Positions 41,445 to 50,837 of a stretch of DNA of 64,000 bases are shown here, piece by piece. The position numbers were made by a program, and so were the translations under genes. Source of the DNA: Agrococcus sp. SGAir0287. GTDB lineage: Bacteria > Actinomycetota > Actinomycetes > Actinomycetales > Microbacteriaceae. The DNA lies in NCBI RefSeq assembly GCF_005484985.1, contig NZ_CP027942.1:2232001-2296000 (forward strand), read 5' to 3'. The notes beneath the pieces were generated by a model. It made no database searches and was not told the DNA's origin. It saw nothing but the letters and a program-made list of their open reading frames with translations. The first letter of the stretch is position 1, and each line of letters opens with the position of its first letter.

Positions 41445-43424
41445 ATGGCTGCGATGCGATGGACCGCGACGATGGACGCTCCTGCGCGCCACGACCTCTC
41501 GGGCGCCGCCGCCCGGCTGCGGTCGCTCGCCGAGCGGATGCTCCTGCGCGACGGCGTCGCGCGTCCCGCGCCCGCGATGGCGGGCGACGGCCTCGCCTGG
41601 GCCATCGCCGTGCCCCTCGCGATCTGGCTCCGGGAGGATCTCGCGGTCGGCGCCGTGCGACCGCTCGGCGTCCTCGGCGTCGTGGCGCTGCTCGTGCTGG
41701 CGCAGCTGCTGCTCGGCCACGCGCTCGGCCTCTACCGCGGGCGGCACGGATACGGCAGCCTCGAGGAGCTGACGACGCTCGTCGGCGTCGTCGCCGTCGC
41801 CCTCGTCGCGATCGGGCTGCCGACCATCGCGTTCGCCGCCGAGCTGCACCTGCCGCGCACCGCGGTCGTCATCGCAGGCCCCATCGCGCTGCTCGCGATG
41901 GGCAGCATGCGCTACGGCGTGCGGATCCTGCTCGAGAGCGGCCACCGACCCGCCCCCGCGGCCGAGCCGGCGCTCGTGCTCGGAGCGGGCTACGCGGGGA
42001 CCCACCTCGTGCGTCGCATGCGCACCGACGAGCACTCGCCGCTGCGCGCCGTCGGCCTCGTCGACGACGACCCGCGGCTGCGCGGCGCCGTGCGCTGCGG
42101 CGTGCGCGTGCTCGGCACGCGCGCCGAGCTGGCTCGGATCGTGGCCGAGACGGGCGCCACGCGGCTCGTCGTCGCCATCGCGCGCGCCGACGCCGAGCTG
42201 CTCGGCGCCATCGAGGCGCAGACGAGCGCCCTCGGCCTCGAGGTGCTCGTCATGCCGCCCTTCGCGGACATGATGCGCGGCACGGCGCAGGTGACGGATC
42301 TGCGTCGGCTCAGCATCGAGGACATCGTCGGCCGACGCCCCATCGACACCGACGTCGAGCGCGTCGCGGGATGCGTCACCGGGCGTCGTGTGCTCGTGAC
42401 GGGCGCGGGCGGATCGATCGGAGCCGAGCTGTGCAGGCAGCTCGCCCGCTGGGCGCCCGCGGAGCTCATCATGCTCGACCGCGACGAGTCGGCGCTGCAG
42501 GCCGTGCAGCTCGACGTGCACGGCAACGGCCTGCTCTCCACGCGCGACGTCGTGCTCGCCGACGTGCGCGACGCGGAGGCGATCGCCGACATCTTCGCCG
42601 ACCGGCGCCCCGAGGTCGTGTTCCACGCCGCGGCGCTCAAGCACCTGCCGATGCTCGAGCAGTACCCCGACGAGGGGTGGAAGACGAACGTGCTCGGCAC
42701 GCGCGCCGTGCTCGCCGCCGCGGAGGCCGTCGGCGTCGAGACGTTCGTGAACATCTCGACCGACAAGGCCGCGAACCCCACGAGCGTGCTCGGCCACTCG
42801 AAGCGGCTCGCCGAGCGACTCACGGCGGCGAGCGCCGCACGCGCCAGCGGGCGATTCCTGTCGGTGCGCTTCGGCAACGTGCTCGGCAGCCGCGGCTCGA
42901 TGGTGCCCGTCTTCGCCGCGCTCATCGAGGCGGGCGGCCCCGTGACGGTGACGCATCCCGACGTCACGCGGTACTTCATGTCGATCCCGGAGGCGTGCCA
43001 GCTCGTCGTGCAAGCCGCGGCGATCGGCAGCCCCGGCGAGGTGCTCATCCTCGACATGGGCGAGCCCGTGCGCATCCTCGACGTCGCGCGCCGCATGATC
43101 GCCATGTCCGGCAAGGACGTCGACATCGTCTTCACGGGCCTGCGACCCCACGAGAAGCTGCACGAGGAGCTCGTCGGCCCCGACGAGCAGGGCGCGCGGC
43201 CGCTGCACCCCCTCATCACGCAGGCGCCCGTGCCGCCCCTCGAGCACACGGCGCTCGACAAGGAGGCGTGGGACGCGCGCTGGCGCCGGGCTGCCGCGAG
43301 CCCACGGGCGACGCAGTCGTCCGAGGCTCCGAGCATCGCGCCCATCACCGCCGACTGCCCGCCCATCCCCGCGCTCGCACCGTCCCGGCGCGACGCCCTC
43401 GACCGAACGGAGCGCGTGCGATGA
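41445..43424 (+). CDS. Membrane-anchored nucleoside-diphosphate-sugar 4,6-dehydratase (PglF/WbpM/CapD-like)
   Basis: 659 residues. The first ~170 residues hold about four membrane helices (for example LGVLGVVALLVLAQLLLGHA). Next is a CoA-binding-like Rossmann domain (ALVLGAGYAGTHLVRRM), then the catalytic SDR domain (VLVTGAGGSIGAELCRQLA, FHAAALKHLPMLE, NISTDKAANPTSVLGHSKR). In this family the TDK triad replaces the usual SDR Tyr chemistry. It makes a UDP-4-keto-6-deoxy-HexNAc for the adjacent aminotransferase. GGGAGGG precedes ATG 41445. Confidence 0.94.
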   Translation: MAAMRWTATMDAPARHDLSGAAARLRSLAERMLLRDGVARPAPAMAGDGLAWAIAVPLAIWLREDLAVGAVRPLGVLGVVALLVLAQLLLGHALGLYRGRHGYGSLEELTTLVGVVAVALVAIGLPTIAFAAELHLPRTAVVIAGPIALLAMGSMRYGVRILLESGHRPAPAAEPALVLGAGYAGTHLVRRMRTDEHSPLRAVGLVDDDPRLRGAVRCGVRVLGTRAELARIVAETGATRLVVAIARADAELLGAIEAQTSALGLEVLVMPPFADMMRGTAQVTDLRRLSIEDIVGRRPIDTDVERVAGCVTGRRVLVTGAGGSIGAELCRQLARWAPAELIMLDRDESALQAVQLDVHGNGLLSTRDVVLADVRDAEAIADIFADRRPEVVFHAAALKHLPMLEQYPDEGWKTNVLGTRAVLAAAEAVGVETFVNISTDKAANPTSVLGHSKRLAERLTAASAARASGRFLSVRFGNVLGSRGSMVPVFAALIEAGGPVTVTHPDVTRYFMSIPEACQLVVQAAAIGSPGEVLILDMGEPVRILDVARRMIAMSGKDVDIVFTGLRPHEKLHEELVGPDEQGARPLHPLITQAPVPPLEHTALDKEAWDARWRRAAASPRATQSSEAPSIAPITADCPPIPALAPSRRDALDRTERVR

Positions 43425-45568
43425 CCCGCGTCCTGCTGTCCGCCCCCGACGTCGGCATGCTCGAGGAGCGCGCGGTCGTCGCGGCCCTGCGCTCGGGATG
43501 GGTCGCACCGCTCGGCCCCGAGGTCGACGCGTTCGAGCGCGGGGTCGCGGCCCGCGTCGGGGTGGCGCACGGCGTCGCGCTCTCGTCGGGCACGGCGGCG
43601 CTGCACCTCGGGCTCCTCGCGCTCGGCGTCCGGCCTGGGGACCGCGTCGTGACGTCGTCGATGACGTTCGCCGCCACGGTCAACGCCATCGCCTACGTCG
43701 GCGCGCACCCGGTGCTCGTCGACGCCGACCCGTCGAGCGGCAACGTCGACGTCGGCCTCGTCGCCGAGGCGATGGCGACGCTCGAGCGCGAGGGCACGCC
43801 CGCCTCCGCGATCGTGCCGGTCGACCTCCTCGGCCGCGTCGCCGACCACGACGCGATCCGGACCATCGCCGAGCGCCACGGCGCCCGCATGCTCGTCGAC
43901 GCGGCCGAGTCGCTCGGCTCGACGCGCGCCGGTCGCCCCGCCGGCTCCTTCGGCGACGCGTCCATCGTCTCGTTCAACGGCAACAAGGTCATGACGACGT
44001 CGGGTGGAGGCATGCTGCTCACCGACGACCGCGCGATCGCCGACCGCGTGCGCCACCTGTCGACGCAGGCGAGGATGCCCGTCGAGCACTACGAGCACGA
44101 GGAGGTCGGCTACAACTACCGGCTGTCGAACGTGCTGGCCGCGCTCGGCCGGGCGCAGCTGGCTCGGCTCGACGCGATGATCGCGCGCCGACGCGCGATC
44201 CGCGAGCGCTATCGCGCGCTCGTCGCCGGGCTGGACGGCGTCGAGCTGCTCGGCGACGCCATGGGCGACAACGCATGGCTGACCGCGATCGTCGTCGACG
44301 CGAGCCTCGCCCGCGTCGACGCCGCCGCCGTGCGACGCGTGCTCGACGAGCGCGGCATCGACACGAGGCCGCTGTGGAAGCCGATGCACCTGCAGCCGGC
44401 GTTCGCGCACGAGCGGGCGTTCGTCTCCGGCGCGAGCGAGCGGCTGTTCCGCACGGGCGTCGTGCTGCCGAGCGGCTCGTCGCTCGACGACGCGAGCGTC
44501 GACCGCGTGCTCGAGGCGCTGCGCGCCGCCATCGCTCCGCGCTCGTGCCGCAGGCCCATCGGCTCCGACTTCCCCATCGACGTCGGCGTCACGACCCGCA
44601 CGCCGTCGCGGCGGCCGTGGACTCCCGCCACGCTCATGCTCGAGACGGGCAGGCAGGCGATCGCCGCGACGGCCATGGTGCTCGAGCGCTCGGGCGCGAG
44701 CCGCGTCGCGGTGCCCGCCTTCCTGTGCGAGAGCATCCTCGCGCCGTTCCGCGACCGCGGCTGGGAGATCCGCGACTACCCGGTGCACCACGACCTCTCC
44801 CCCGATCTCGCGGCCGCGCTGCGGATGGCGCAGGCGCGAGAGGTGGATGCGGTGCTCGTCATGCGCTACTTCGGTGCCGCGCCGACGTTCGCGGACCTCG
44901 GCGACGTCGCGGCGATGCGGGCGGAGGGCGTCGCGGTCATCGCCGACGAGACGCACCTGCCCTTCACGATGAACCAGTGGGGCGCGGACTTCGCGTACGC
45001 GAGCCTGCGCAAGGTGCTGCCGACGACCGACGGCGCCTACCTGCACATGCCCGACGACGTCGAGCCGCCCGTGCTGCGACGCGCGCGGGAGACGGGCAGG
45101 TACGCCGCCATGGCGTCCTTCGACGTGGAGCGCGGCGTCACCCCGCACTCGCGCATCATGCTCGACGCCTCCAAGGCCCTCCTCGAGCGCGACTGGGCGC
45201 CCCGACGCATGAGCAGGCGGGGGCACGCCGTGCTCGACGCGCTCGACCTCGGCGCGCTCGCGCAGCGGCGGATCGCGAACGCGCACGTGCTCGCTGCGGC
45301 GCTCGACGACGTCGGCATCGCGACGGCCGTGCCCGTCGGCTCCCTCGAGGTGCCCTCGCACCTGCCGGTGCGCGTCGCAGACCCCCTCGCGACGCAGTCG
45401 GCGCTCGCCCGCGCGGAGGTCTACTGCCCCATCCACTGGCCGCGACCGGCCGGGTTCGCGACCCAGGAGGCATGGCCGGACGACCTGCTGTCGCTGCCGG
45501 TCGACCATCGCTACGACGCGCAGGACATGCGGCGCATCGCACGCGAGCTCGCGCGGGTGCTGCGATGA
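43421..45568 (+). CDS. Tandem fusion of two PLP-dependent DegT-type aminotransferase domains
   Basis: 715 residues in one uninterrupted frame. Domain 1 (about 1-370) is a full DegT/DnrJ/EryC1 sugar aminotransferase: LSSGTAALHLGLLALGV, MLVDAAESLGS and PLP lysine K189 in FNGNKVMTTSGGGML. Domain 2 (about 405-715) is a divergent DegT-like fold with ETGRQAIAATAMVLERSG, VAVPAFLCESIL, D509-E-T-H and a candidate PLP lysine K531 in ASLRKVLPTTDGAYL. Domain 1 probably aminates the product of the upstream dehydratase. The role of domain 2 is unknown. The stop overlaps the next start by 4 bp. A lost stop between two former genes is possible. Confidence 0.9.
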   Translation: MTRVLLSAPDVGMLEERAVVAALRSGWVAPLGPEVDAFERGVAARVGVAHGVALSSGTAALHLGLLALGVRPGDRVVTSSMTFAATVNAIAYVGAHPVLVDADPSSGNVDVGLVAEAMATLEREGTPASAIVPVDLLGRVADHDAIRTIAERHGARMLVDAAESLGSTRAGRPAGSFGDASIVSFNGNKVMTTSGGGMLLTDDRAIADRVRHLSTQARMPVEHYEHEEVGYNYRLSNVLAALGRAQLARLDAMIARRRAIRERYRALVAGLDGVELLGDAMGDNAWLTAIVVDASLARVDAAAVRRVLDERGIDTRPLWKPMHLQPAFAHERAFVSGASERLFRTGVVLPSGSSLDDASVDRVLEALRAAIAPRSCRRPIGSDFPIDVGVTTRTPSRRPWTPATLMLETGRQAIAATAMVLERSGASRVAVPAFLCESILAPFRDRGWEIRDYPVHHDLSPDLAAALRMAQAREVDAVLVMRYFGAAPTFADLGDVAAMRAEGVAVIADETHLPFTMNQWGADFAYASLRKVLPTTDGAYLHMPDDVEPPVLRRARETGRYAAMASFDVERGVTPHSRIMLDASKALLERDWAPRRMSRRGHAVLDALDLGALAQRRIANAHVLAAALDDVGIATAVPVGSLEVPSHLPVRVADPLATQSALARAEVYCPIHWPRPAGFATQEAWPDDLLSLPVDHRYDAQDMRRIARELARVLR

Positions 45569-46230
45569 GCGCCGCGCGCTACCTCGCGGCGCGGGGCGTG
45601 GCCGACCGCATCGTCGCCGGCGTCGGCCTCGTCGTCGCCTCCCCGGTCATGCTCGCCATCGCCCTCGCGATCCTCGCCTCGATGGGCAGGCCCGTGCTGT
45701 TCCGCCAGGAGCGCGTGGGGCTGCACGGGCGACGCTTCGCGATCGTGAAGTTCCGCACGCTCGTGCGCGACGCCGAGCGGCTCGGCGACGGCTACGTGCT
45801 GCCCGGCATGGACCTCGTGCCCCCGCTCGGTCGCGTGCTGCGCGCCTCGAGCCTCGACGAGCTGCCGCAGCTGTGGAACATCCTGCGCGGCGAGATGGCC
45901 TTCGTCGGGCCGCGCCCCACCGTCCCCGACCAGTACGAGCGCTATACGGCGCGCCAGCGCGGCCGCGTCTCGGTGCCGCAGGGCATCACCGGGCTCGCGC
46001 AGCTGCGCTACCGCGATGCCGCGCCGTGGTCGGTGCGCATCGAGTCGGACCTCGAGTACGTCGCCACGCTGAGCCTCGCGACGGACCTGCGGCTCCTCGC
46101 CGCGACCGCGGGCGCGGTGCTGCGTCGCGACGGGATCGTGCAGCACCAGACGCCCGAGGACATCGACGACCTCGGCGACGGCACCAGCGGCGCATCGCGC
46201 GGCGCGACGACCGAGGAGACGAGCCGATGA
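45565..46230 (+). CDS. Priming phosphoglycosyl transferase (PglC/WcaJ-type sugar transferase)
   Basis: 221 residues, a short monotopic PGT. The re-entrant membrane helix is IVAGVGLVVASPVMLAIALA. FRQERVGLHGRRFAIVKFRT, the catalytic Asp-Glu in LRASSLDELPQLWNIL, GEMAFVGPRPTVPDQY and GITGLAQLRYRD are family hallmarks. It transfers a sugar phosphate, probably the amino sugar made just upstream, to a polyprenyl phosphate at the inner membrane face and so starts the repeat unit. A 4-bp overlap on each side couples it to its neighbours. Confidence 0.95.
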   Translation: MSAARYLAARGVADRIVAGVGLVVASPVMLAIALAILASMGRPVLFRQERVGLHGRRFAIVKFRTLVRDAERLGDGYVLPGMDLVPPLGRVLRASSLDELPQLWNILRGEMAFVGPRPTVPDQYERYTARQRGRVSVPQGITGLAQLRYRDAAPWSVRIESDLEYVATLSLATDLRLLAATAGAVLRRDGIVQHQTPEDIDDLGDGTSGASRGATTEETSR

Positions 46231-47582
46231 CCGCCACCGCATCCGTCGCAGGCGCGGCGCGCCGGCTCCGCGTGCTCGTCGTGAGCCAGTACTACTGGCC
46301 GGAGCCCGCCTCCATCCCCACGCTGCTCGCCGAGGAGCTGCAGCGACGCGGCCACGAGGTGCGCGTGCTGACGACGTTCCCGAACTACCCCACGGGGCGG
46401 CTCCCCGAGGGTCAGCGGCAGCGGGCGCACGTCGTCGAGACGGTGCGGGGCGTGCGCGTGCATCGCGTGCCGATGCTGCTCGACCGCTCGGAGCGCACCC
46501 TGCGGCGCGCGGCGAGCTACGCGAGCTTCGCGCTCTCGAGCGCGCTGCGCGGCAGGCTCGGCATGTCCGCGGACGTCGTCTACGTCTACGCGACGCAGAT
46601 GACGCCCGCGCTCGGCCCCGCGCTGTGGCGGCGACGCGGCGGACCGCCGTTCGTGCTGCACGTGCAGGACCTCTGGCCGGACTCGATCGTCGGCGCCTCG
46701 TTCGTCGGATCCGGGGCGGGGCACCTCATCGCGGGCGCGCTCGAGCCGCTGCTGCGCCGCGCGTACGCCCAGGCGTCCGCGACGATCGGCATCTCGCGGC
46801 CGATGGCGGCCACGCTCGTCGAGCGCGGCGCACCGCGCTCGCGCGTGCACGCCGTGTCGAACTGGGCGGAGGAGCGTCGGTCGCCCGCGCTCGAACGCCC
46901 CGCGCGCCGCGGCCGACGCTCGACGTCGTTCCTCTACGCGGGGAACCTCGGCGACGCGCAGCGACTCGACGAGGTGCTGCGCGCCGCGGCGATGGTCGAC
47001 GGCGATCCGCGCTTCTCGCTCGACGTGTACGGCACCGGCACGGCGGAGGATCGGCTGCGAGCGCTCGCGACGCTGCTCGGCCTTCGCTCCGTGCGATTCC
47101 ACGGACGCGTCGGAACCGATCGCATGGCCGAGATCTACCGCGACCACGACTTCCAGGTCGTGTCGCTCGCCGAGACCCCGGCGTTGCGCACGACCGTGCC
47201 GTCGAAGCTGCCCACGAGCCTCCTGCACGGCGTTCCGGTCGTCGCAGCCGTGCGGGGCGCGGCTGCGGACATCGTCGCGGAGCACGGCGCCGGCGTCGTC
47301 GCGCCCACCGTCGACGCGGAGGGCATCGCCGCCGCGTTCCGCGTCGCCATGGACCTCGGCGACGACGAGCGCGCGGCGATGTCGAGGCGCGCGCGGTCCG
47401 CGTACGAGCGCTCGATGTCGCTCGCCGCGGGCGTCGACGCCATCGAGGCGATCCTCCACGACGTCGTGCGCGAGGACGTCGGCAGACCTGGCGCGATGCA
47501 CCGTCGCGCATCCCACCCATCCGGCATCGGCGGTCGCGGCAGCGGCCGCCCGGCACCACGAGAGCAGGCGAGGCAGCGATGA
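46227..47582 (+). CDS. GT4 glycosyltransferase (WbuB-like)
   Basis: 451 residues. The N-terminal Rossmann domain starts LRVLVVSQYYWPEPASIPTL and has TTFPNYPTGRLPEG, typical of the WbuB/WcaI GT4 group. HVQDLWPDSIVGASF and SNWAEERRSP follow. The donor site has FLYAGNLGDAQRL and the 'E...E'-like region SLAETPALRTTVPSKLPTSL. WbuB proteins next to L-FucNAc genes are proposed L-FucNAc transferases, and this gene directly precedes capE. A basic, disordered tail of ~40 residues ends the protein. Confidence 0.92.
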   Translation: MTATASVAGAARRLRVLVVSQYYWPEPASIPTLLAEELQRRGHEVRVLTTFPNYPTGRLPEGQRQRAHVVETVRGVRVHRVPMLLDRSERTLRRAASYASFALSSALRGRLGMSADVVYVYATQMTPALGPALWRRRGGPPFVLHVQDLWPDSIVGASFVGSGAGHLIAGALEPLLRRAYAQASATIGISRPMAATLVERGAPRSRVHAVSNWAEERRSPALERPARRGRRSTSFLYAGNLGDAQRLDEVLRAAAMVDGDPRFSLDVYGTGTAEDRLRALATLLGLRSVRFHGRVGTDRMAEIYRDHDFQVVSLAETPALRTTVPSKLPTSLLHGVPVVAAVRGAAADIVAEHGAGVVAPTVDAEGIAAAFRVAMDLGDDERAAMSRRARSAYERSMSLAAGVDAIEAILHDVVREDVGRPGAMHRRASHPSGIGGRGSGRPAPREQARQR

Positions 47583-48622
47583 CGACAGGACTCGAGGACG
47601 CGACGGTCCTCATCACGGGAGGCACGGGATCGTTCGGCAGGACGGTCGCGGCGAGGCTCCTGCGCGACGGCGTCGGCCAGGTGCGCATCCTCAGCCGCGA
47701 CGAGGCCAAGCAGGACGACATGCGCCACGCCATGCACGACCCGCGGCTGCGCTTCTACATCGGCGACGTCCGCGACGAGGGCAGCGTCGCGAGGGCGATG
47801 ACCGGCGTCGACCACGTCTTCCACGCCGCGGCGCTCAAGCAGGTGCCCTCGTGCGAGTTCTTCCCCATGGAGGCGGTGCGCACGAACGTGCAGGGCAGCG
47901 AGAACGTCGTGCGGTGCGCCGACCGCGCCGGCGTGCGCTCGGCGGTGTTCCTCAGCACCGACAAGGCCGTCTACCCCGTGAACGCCATGGGCATGAGCAA
48001 GGCGCTCATGGAGAAGGTGGCCCGCTCGCACGGCCTCAACAACCCCACGACCACGACCACGATGGCGTGCGTGCGCTACGGCAACGTCATGTGCTCGCGC
48101 GGCAGCGTCATCCCGCTGTTCCTGTCGCAGATGCGCGCCCGCAAGCCCATCACGATCACGAACCCGCACATGACGCGGTTCATGATGTCGCTCGCCGACT
48201 CGGTCGACCTCGTGGAGTTCGCATTCCACCACGCGCGGCAGGGGGACCTGTTCATCCGCAAGGCGCAGGCGTGCACGATCCAGGACCTCGCGACGGCGAT
48301 GCTGCGGCTGTTCCGCTCCGACTCGCAGATCGAGATCATCGGCACGCGCCACGCGGAGAAGGTGTCCGAGGCGCTCGCGAGCCGCGAGGAGCTGTCGAAG
48401 GCGATCGACATGGGCGACTACTTCCGCATCCCGCTCGACTCCCGCGGGCTCGACTACGAGCTCTACGTCCACGAGGGCGACGCGAGGCAGGCCGAGTTCC
48501 TCGACTACGACTCGCACACGGTGCCGCGCATGACCGTGTCCGAGGTCGAGGAGCTGCTGCTCACGCTGCCCGAGATCCGCGCCGAGCTCGCGCAGGCGGG
48601 CCTCGCGCGCACGCACGCGTGA
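47579..48622 (+). CDS. capE: UDP-GlcNAc 4,6-dehydratase/5-epimerase (CapE/FnlA/WbjB)
   Basis: 347 residues. A soluble SDR enzyme for the first step to UDP-L-FucNAc. NAD-binding LITGGTGSFGRTVAARLL, HVFHAAALKQVPSCEFFP, and the family-defining LSTDKAVYPVNAMGMSKALM with a Met in place of the SDR Tyr. FMMSLADSVDLV and GDLFIRKAQACTI are CapE-specific. It is followed by capF and capG, which complete the pathway. Confidence 0.96.
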   Translation: MTTGLEDATVLITGGTGSFGRTVAARLLRDGVGQVRILSRDEAKQDDMRHAMHDPRLRFYIGDVRDEGSVARAMTGVDHVFHAAALKQVPSCEFFPMEAVRTNVQGSENVVRCADRAGVRSAVFLSTDKAVYPVNAMGMSKALMEKVARSHGLNNPTTTTTMACVRYGNVMCSRGSVIPLFLSQMRARKPITITNPHMTRFMMSLADSVDLVEFAFHHARQGDLFIRKAQACTIQDLATAMLRLFRSDSQIEIIGTRHAEKVSEALASREELSKAIDMGDYFRIPLDSRGLDYELYVHEGDARQAEFLDYDSHTVPRMTVSEVEELLLTLPEIRAELAQAGLARTHA

Positions 48623-49710
48623 TGCGCGTCGCCGTCACGGGCGCCGGCGGCTTCCTCGGCCTCCACGTGCGCGCCGCCCTCCGCGAGGCGGGCGCGACCG
48701 CGATGCCCGTCTCGCTGGGCGATCGGCTCGACGAGGCTGCCGCCGTCGCCGCCGTCGACGGCGCGGATGCCGTGCTGCACCTCGCGGGCGTGCATCGTGC
48801 GCCCGACGAGGAGGTGCACGAGGGCAACGCGCTGCTCGCCGACCAGCTGCGCGACGTGCTGCTGGCCGTGCGCACCCCGCCCGCCACCATCGGCTACGCC
48901 AGCACGACCCAGGTCGGCAACGGCACGGCGTACGGCGAGGCGAAGGAGCGCGCCGGCGACGTGCTGCGCGAGGCGGCGACGTCGATCGGCGCGCGCTTCG
49001 TCGAGCACCGGCTGCCCAACCTCTTCGGCGAGCACGGCCGGCCCTTCGCGAACTCGGTCACGGCGACGTTCTGCCACCTGCTCGCGACCGGCGGGCGACC
49101 CGAGGTGCACGAGGATCGCACGCTCGAGCTCCTGCACGCGCAGGACGCGGCGGACCTGCTGCTCGGGGACGACGCGGCCCGCGAGCGCGCGCACCGCGAG
49201 AGCGTCGCCGGGCTGCTCGCCCGGCTCGAGCGCATCGCGAGCGCCTACGACGCCGGCGACGTGCCCGACATCGGCGAGCGGCTCGACCGCGACCTGTTCA
49301 ACACCTACCGCTCCCACCTCGTGACGCGGCGACCGGCGATCCCGCTCACGAGCCGCACCGACGCGCGCGGCACGTTCGTCGAGCTCGTGCGCGCTCGCGG
49401 CGGCAGCGGTCAGGCGTCGTCGTCGACGACCGCGCCCGGCGTGACGCGCGGCGACCACTTCCATCGCCGCAAGTTCGAGCGCTTCGCGGTCGTCTCCGGT
49501 CGCGCCGTCATCCGGCTGCGCCGCATCCTCACGACCGACGTCGTCGAGATCCCCGTCGACGGCGACGCGCCCGTCGCCGTCGACATGCCGACGCTCTGGA
49601 GCCACAGCATCGAGAACGTCGGCGACGTGCCGCTGCACACGTCGTTCTGGACCGACGACCTCTTCGATCCGACGCGTCCCGACACGATCGCCGAGCCGGT
49701 GCTGGCATGA
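48622..49710 (+). CDS. capF: Bifunctional UDP-L-FucNAc synthesis reductase (CapF/FnlB/WbjC)
   Basis: 362 residues. An N-terminal SDR domain (AVTGAGGFLGLHVRAALREA, LHLAGVHRAPDEEVHEGNAL) and C-terminal cupin domain (SRTDARGTFVELVRA, HFHRRKFERFAVVSGRAVI, TLWSHSIENVGD). In S. aureus CapF the cupin epimerises at C3 and the SDR reduces C4, giving UDP-6-deoxy-L-talNAc. The catalytic 'Y...K' of the SDR is at AYGEAKERAG. The domain sizes and order match. The ATG shares one base with the capE stop (TGATG). Confidence 0.95.
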   Translation: MRVAVTGAGGFLGLHVRAALREAGATAMPVSLGDRLDEAAAVAAVDGADAVLHLAGVHRAPDEEVHEGNALLADQLRDVLLAVRTPPATIGYASTTQVGNGTAYGEAKERAGDVLREAATSIGARFVEHRLPNLFGEHGRPFANSVTATFCHLLATGGRPEVHEDRTLELLHAQDAADLLLGDDAARERAHRESVAGLLARLERIASAYDAGDVPDIGERLDRDLFNTYRSHLVTRRPAIPLTSRTDARGTFVELVRARGGSGQASSSTTAPGVTRGDHFHRRKFERFAVVSGRAVIRLRRILTTDVVEIPVDGDAPVAVDMPTLWSHSIENVGDVPLHTSFWTDDLFDPTRPDTIAEPVLA

Positions 49711-50837
49711 GCGCGCGCCTGAAGGTCATGACGGTCGTGGGCACGAGGCCCGAGATCATCCGCCTCGCCGCGACGATGCGGCTGCTCGACCGGCTCGTCG
49801 ACCACGTCGTGGTGCACACGGGCCAGAACTACGACTACGAGCTCAACGAGCTGCTCTTCGAGGACCTCGAGCTGCGTCGGCCCGACCGCTTCCTCGCAGC
49901 CGACACGTCGTCGCTCGGCGCCGCGCTCGGCACGATCCTCGCCCGCGTCGAGACGGCGATCGCCGAGGAGCGGCCGGATGCGATGCTCGTGCTCGGCGAC
50001 ACGAACAGCTGCATCGCCGCGGTCATGGGCAGGCGGATGCGCGTGCCGGTCTTCCACATGGAGGCGGGCAATCGAGCGTTCGACGAGAACGTGCCCGAGG
50101 AGACGAATCGCCGGCTCGTCGACCACGTCGCCGACTACAACCTCGCCTACACGGAGCACGCGCGGCGCAACCTCCTCGCCGAGGGGCTGCATCCCTCCCG
50201 CGTCGTCGTCACCGGCTCGCCGATGCGCGAGGTGCTCGCGCAGAGCCGCGAGCGCATCGAGGCGAGCGACGTGCTCGAGCGGCAGGGGCTCGCGAGGCAC
50301 GGCTACCTGCTGGTGAGCCTGCACCGCGAGGAGACCGTCGACGATCCGGTGCGGCTCGAGCGCGCGCTGCGGGCGCTCGACGCGCTCGGCGCCGAGCACG
50401 ATGCGCCCGTGCTCGTGTCGACGCATCCGCGCACGCGCAGGCGCCTCGCCGAGCAGGCGCCCGAGCTGCTGCGACGGCTCACGCTGCACGCGCCCTTCGG
50501 CTTCCACGACTACGTCGCGCTGCAGCGCTCGGCCCTCGTCGTGCTGTCGGACAGCGGCACGATCGCGGAGGAGTCGAGCATCCTCGGCTTCCCCGCCGTG
50601 ACGCTGCGCGACGCGATCGAGCGGCCGGAGGCGCTCGACGTCGGCGCGATCGTGACGAGCGGCGTCGATCCCGAGGGCGTCGTCGAGGCGGTGCGCGCGA
50701 CGCTCGCGCTGCACGCGGCGATGGGCCCGCCGACCGCGCCGGTCGACTACGCACCCGACGACGTCTCGCGGCGCGTCGCCTCGTTCATCCTCTCCAGCAC
50801 GCGATCCCACCGGGAGCGCGCCGGGCTGCGGCGGTGA
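49707..50837 (+). CDS. capG: UDP-N-acetylglucosamine 2-epimerase-like enzyme (CapG/FnlC/WbjD)
   Basis: 376 residues, GT-B-fold non-hydrolysing 2-epimerase family. VVGTRPEIIRLAATM, HTGQNYDYELNELLFEDL, FHMEAGNRAFDENVPEETNR and SDSGTIAEESSILGFPAV are the family motifs. The 'NYDYELN' and 'FDENVPEETNR' variants distinguish CapG/FnlC from WecB. It carries out the last step to UDP-N-acetyl-L-fucosamine. It overlaps both neighbours by 4 bp. Confidence 0.96.
   Translation: MSARLKVMTVVGTRPEIIRLAATMRLLDRLVDHVVVHTGQNYDYELNELLFEDLELRRPDRFLAADTSSLGAALGTILARVETAIAEERPDAMLVLGDTNSCIAAVMGRRMRVPVFHMEAGNRAFDENVPEETNRRLVDHVADYNLAYTEHARRNLLAEGLHPSRVVVTGSPMREVLAQSRERIEASDVLERQGLARHGYLLVSLHREETVDDPVRLERALRALDALGAEHDAPVLVSTHPRTRRRLAEQAPELLRRLTLHAPFGFHDYVALQRSALVVLSDSGTIAEESSILGFPAVTLRDAIERPEALDVGAIVTSGVDPEGVVEAVRATLALHAAMGPPTAPVDYAPDDVSRRVASFILSSTRSHRERAGLRR

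Noticed and set aside
41459..43420. A frame running from 41459 into the aminotransferase fusion, giving a 1369-residue protein
   Set aside because: The first 650 codons are an Arg/Ala-rich shadow of the dehydratase gene in another frame; ATG 43421 overlaps the dehydratase stop in the operon's usual way.
41445..43424. Loss of the catalytic Met in the dehydratase (VLGHSK in place of VMGxTK)
   Set aside because: The Leu variant is, to my recollection, common in this branch of PglF/CapD-like enzymes, and the T-D-K residues are intact.
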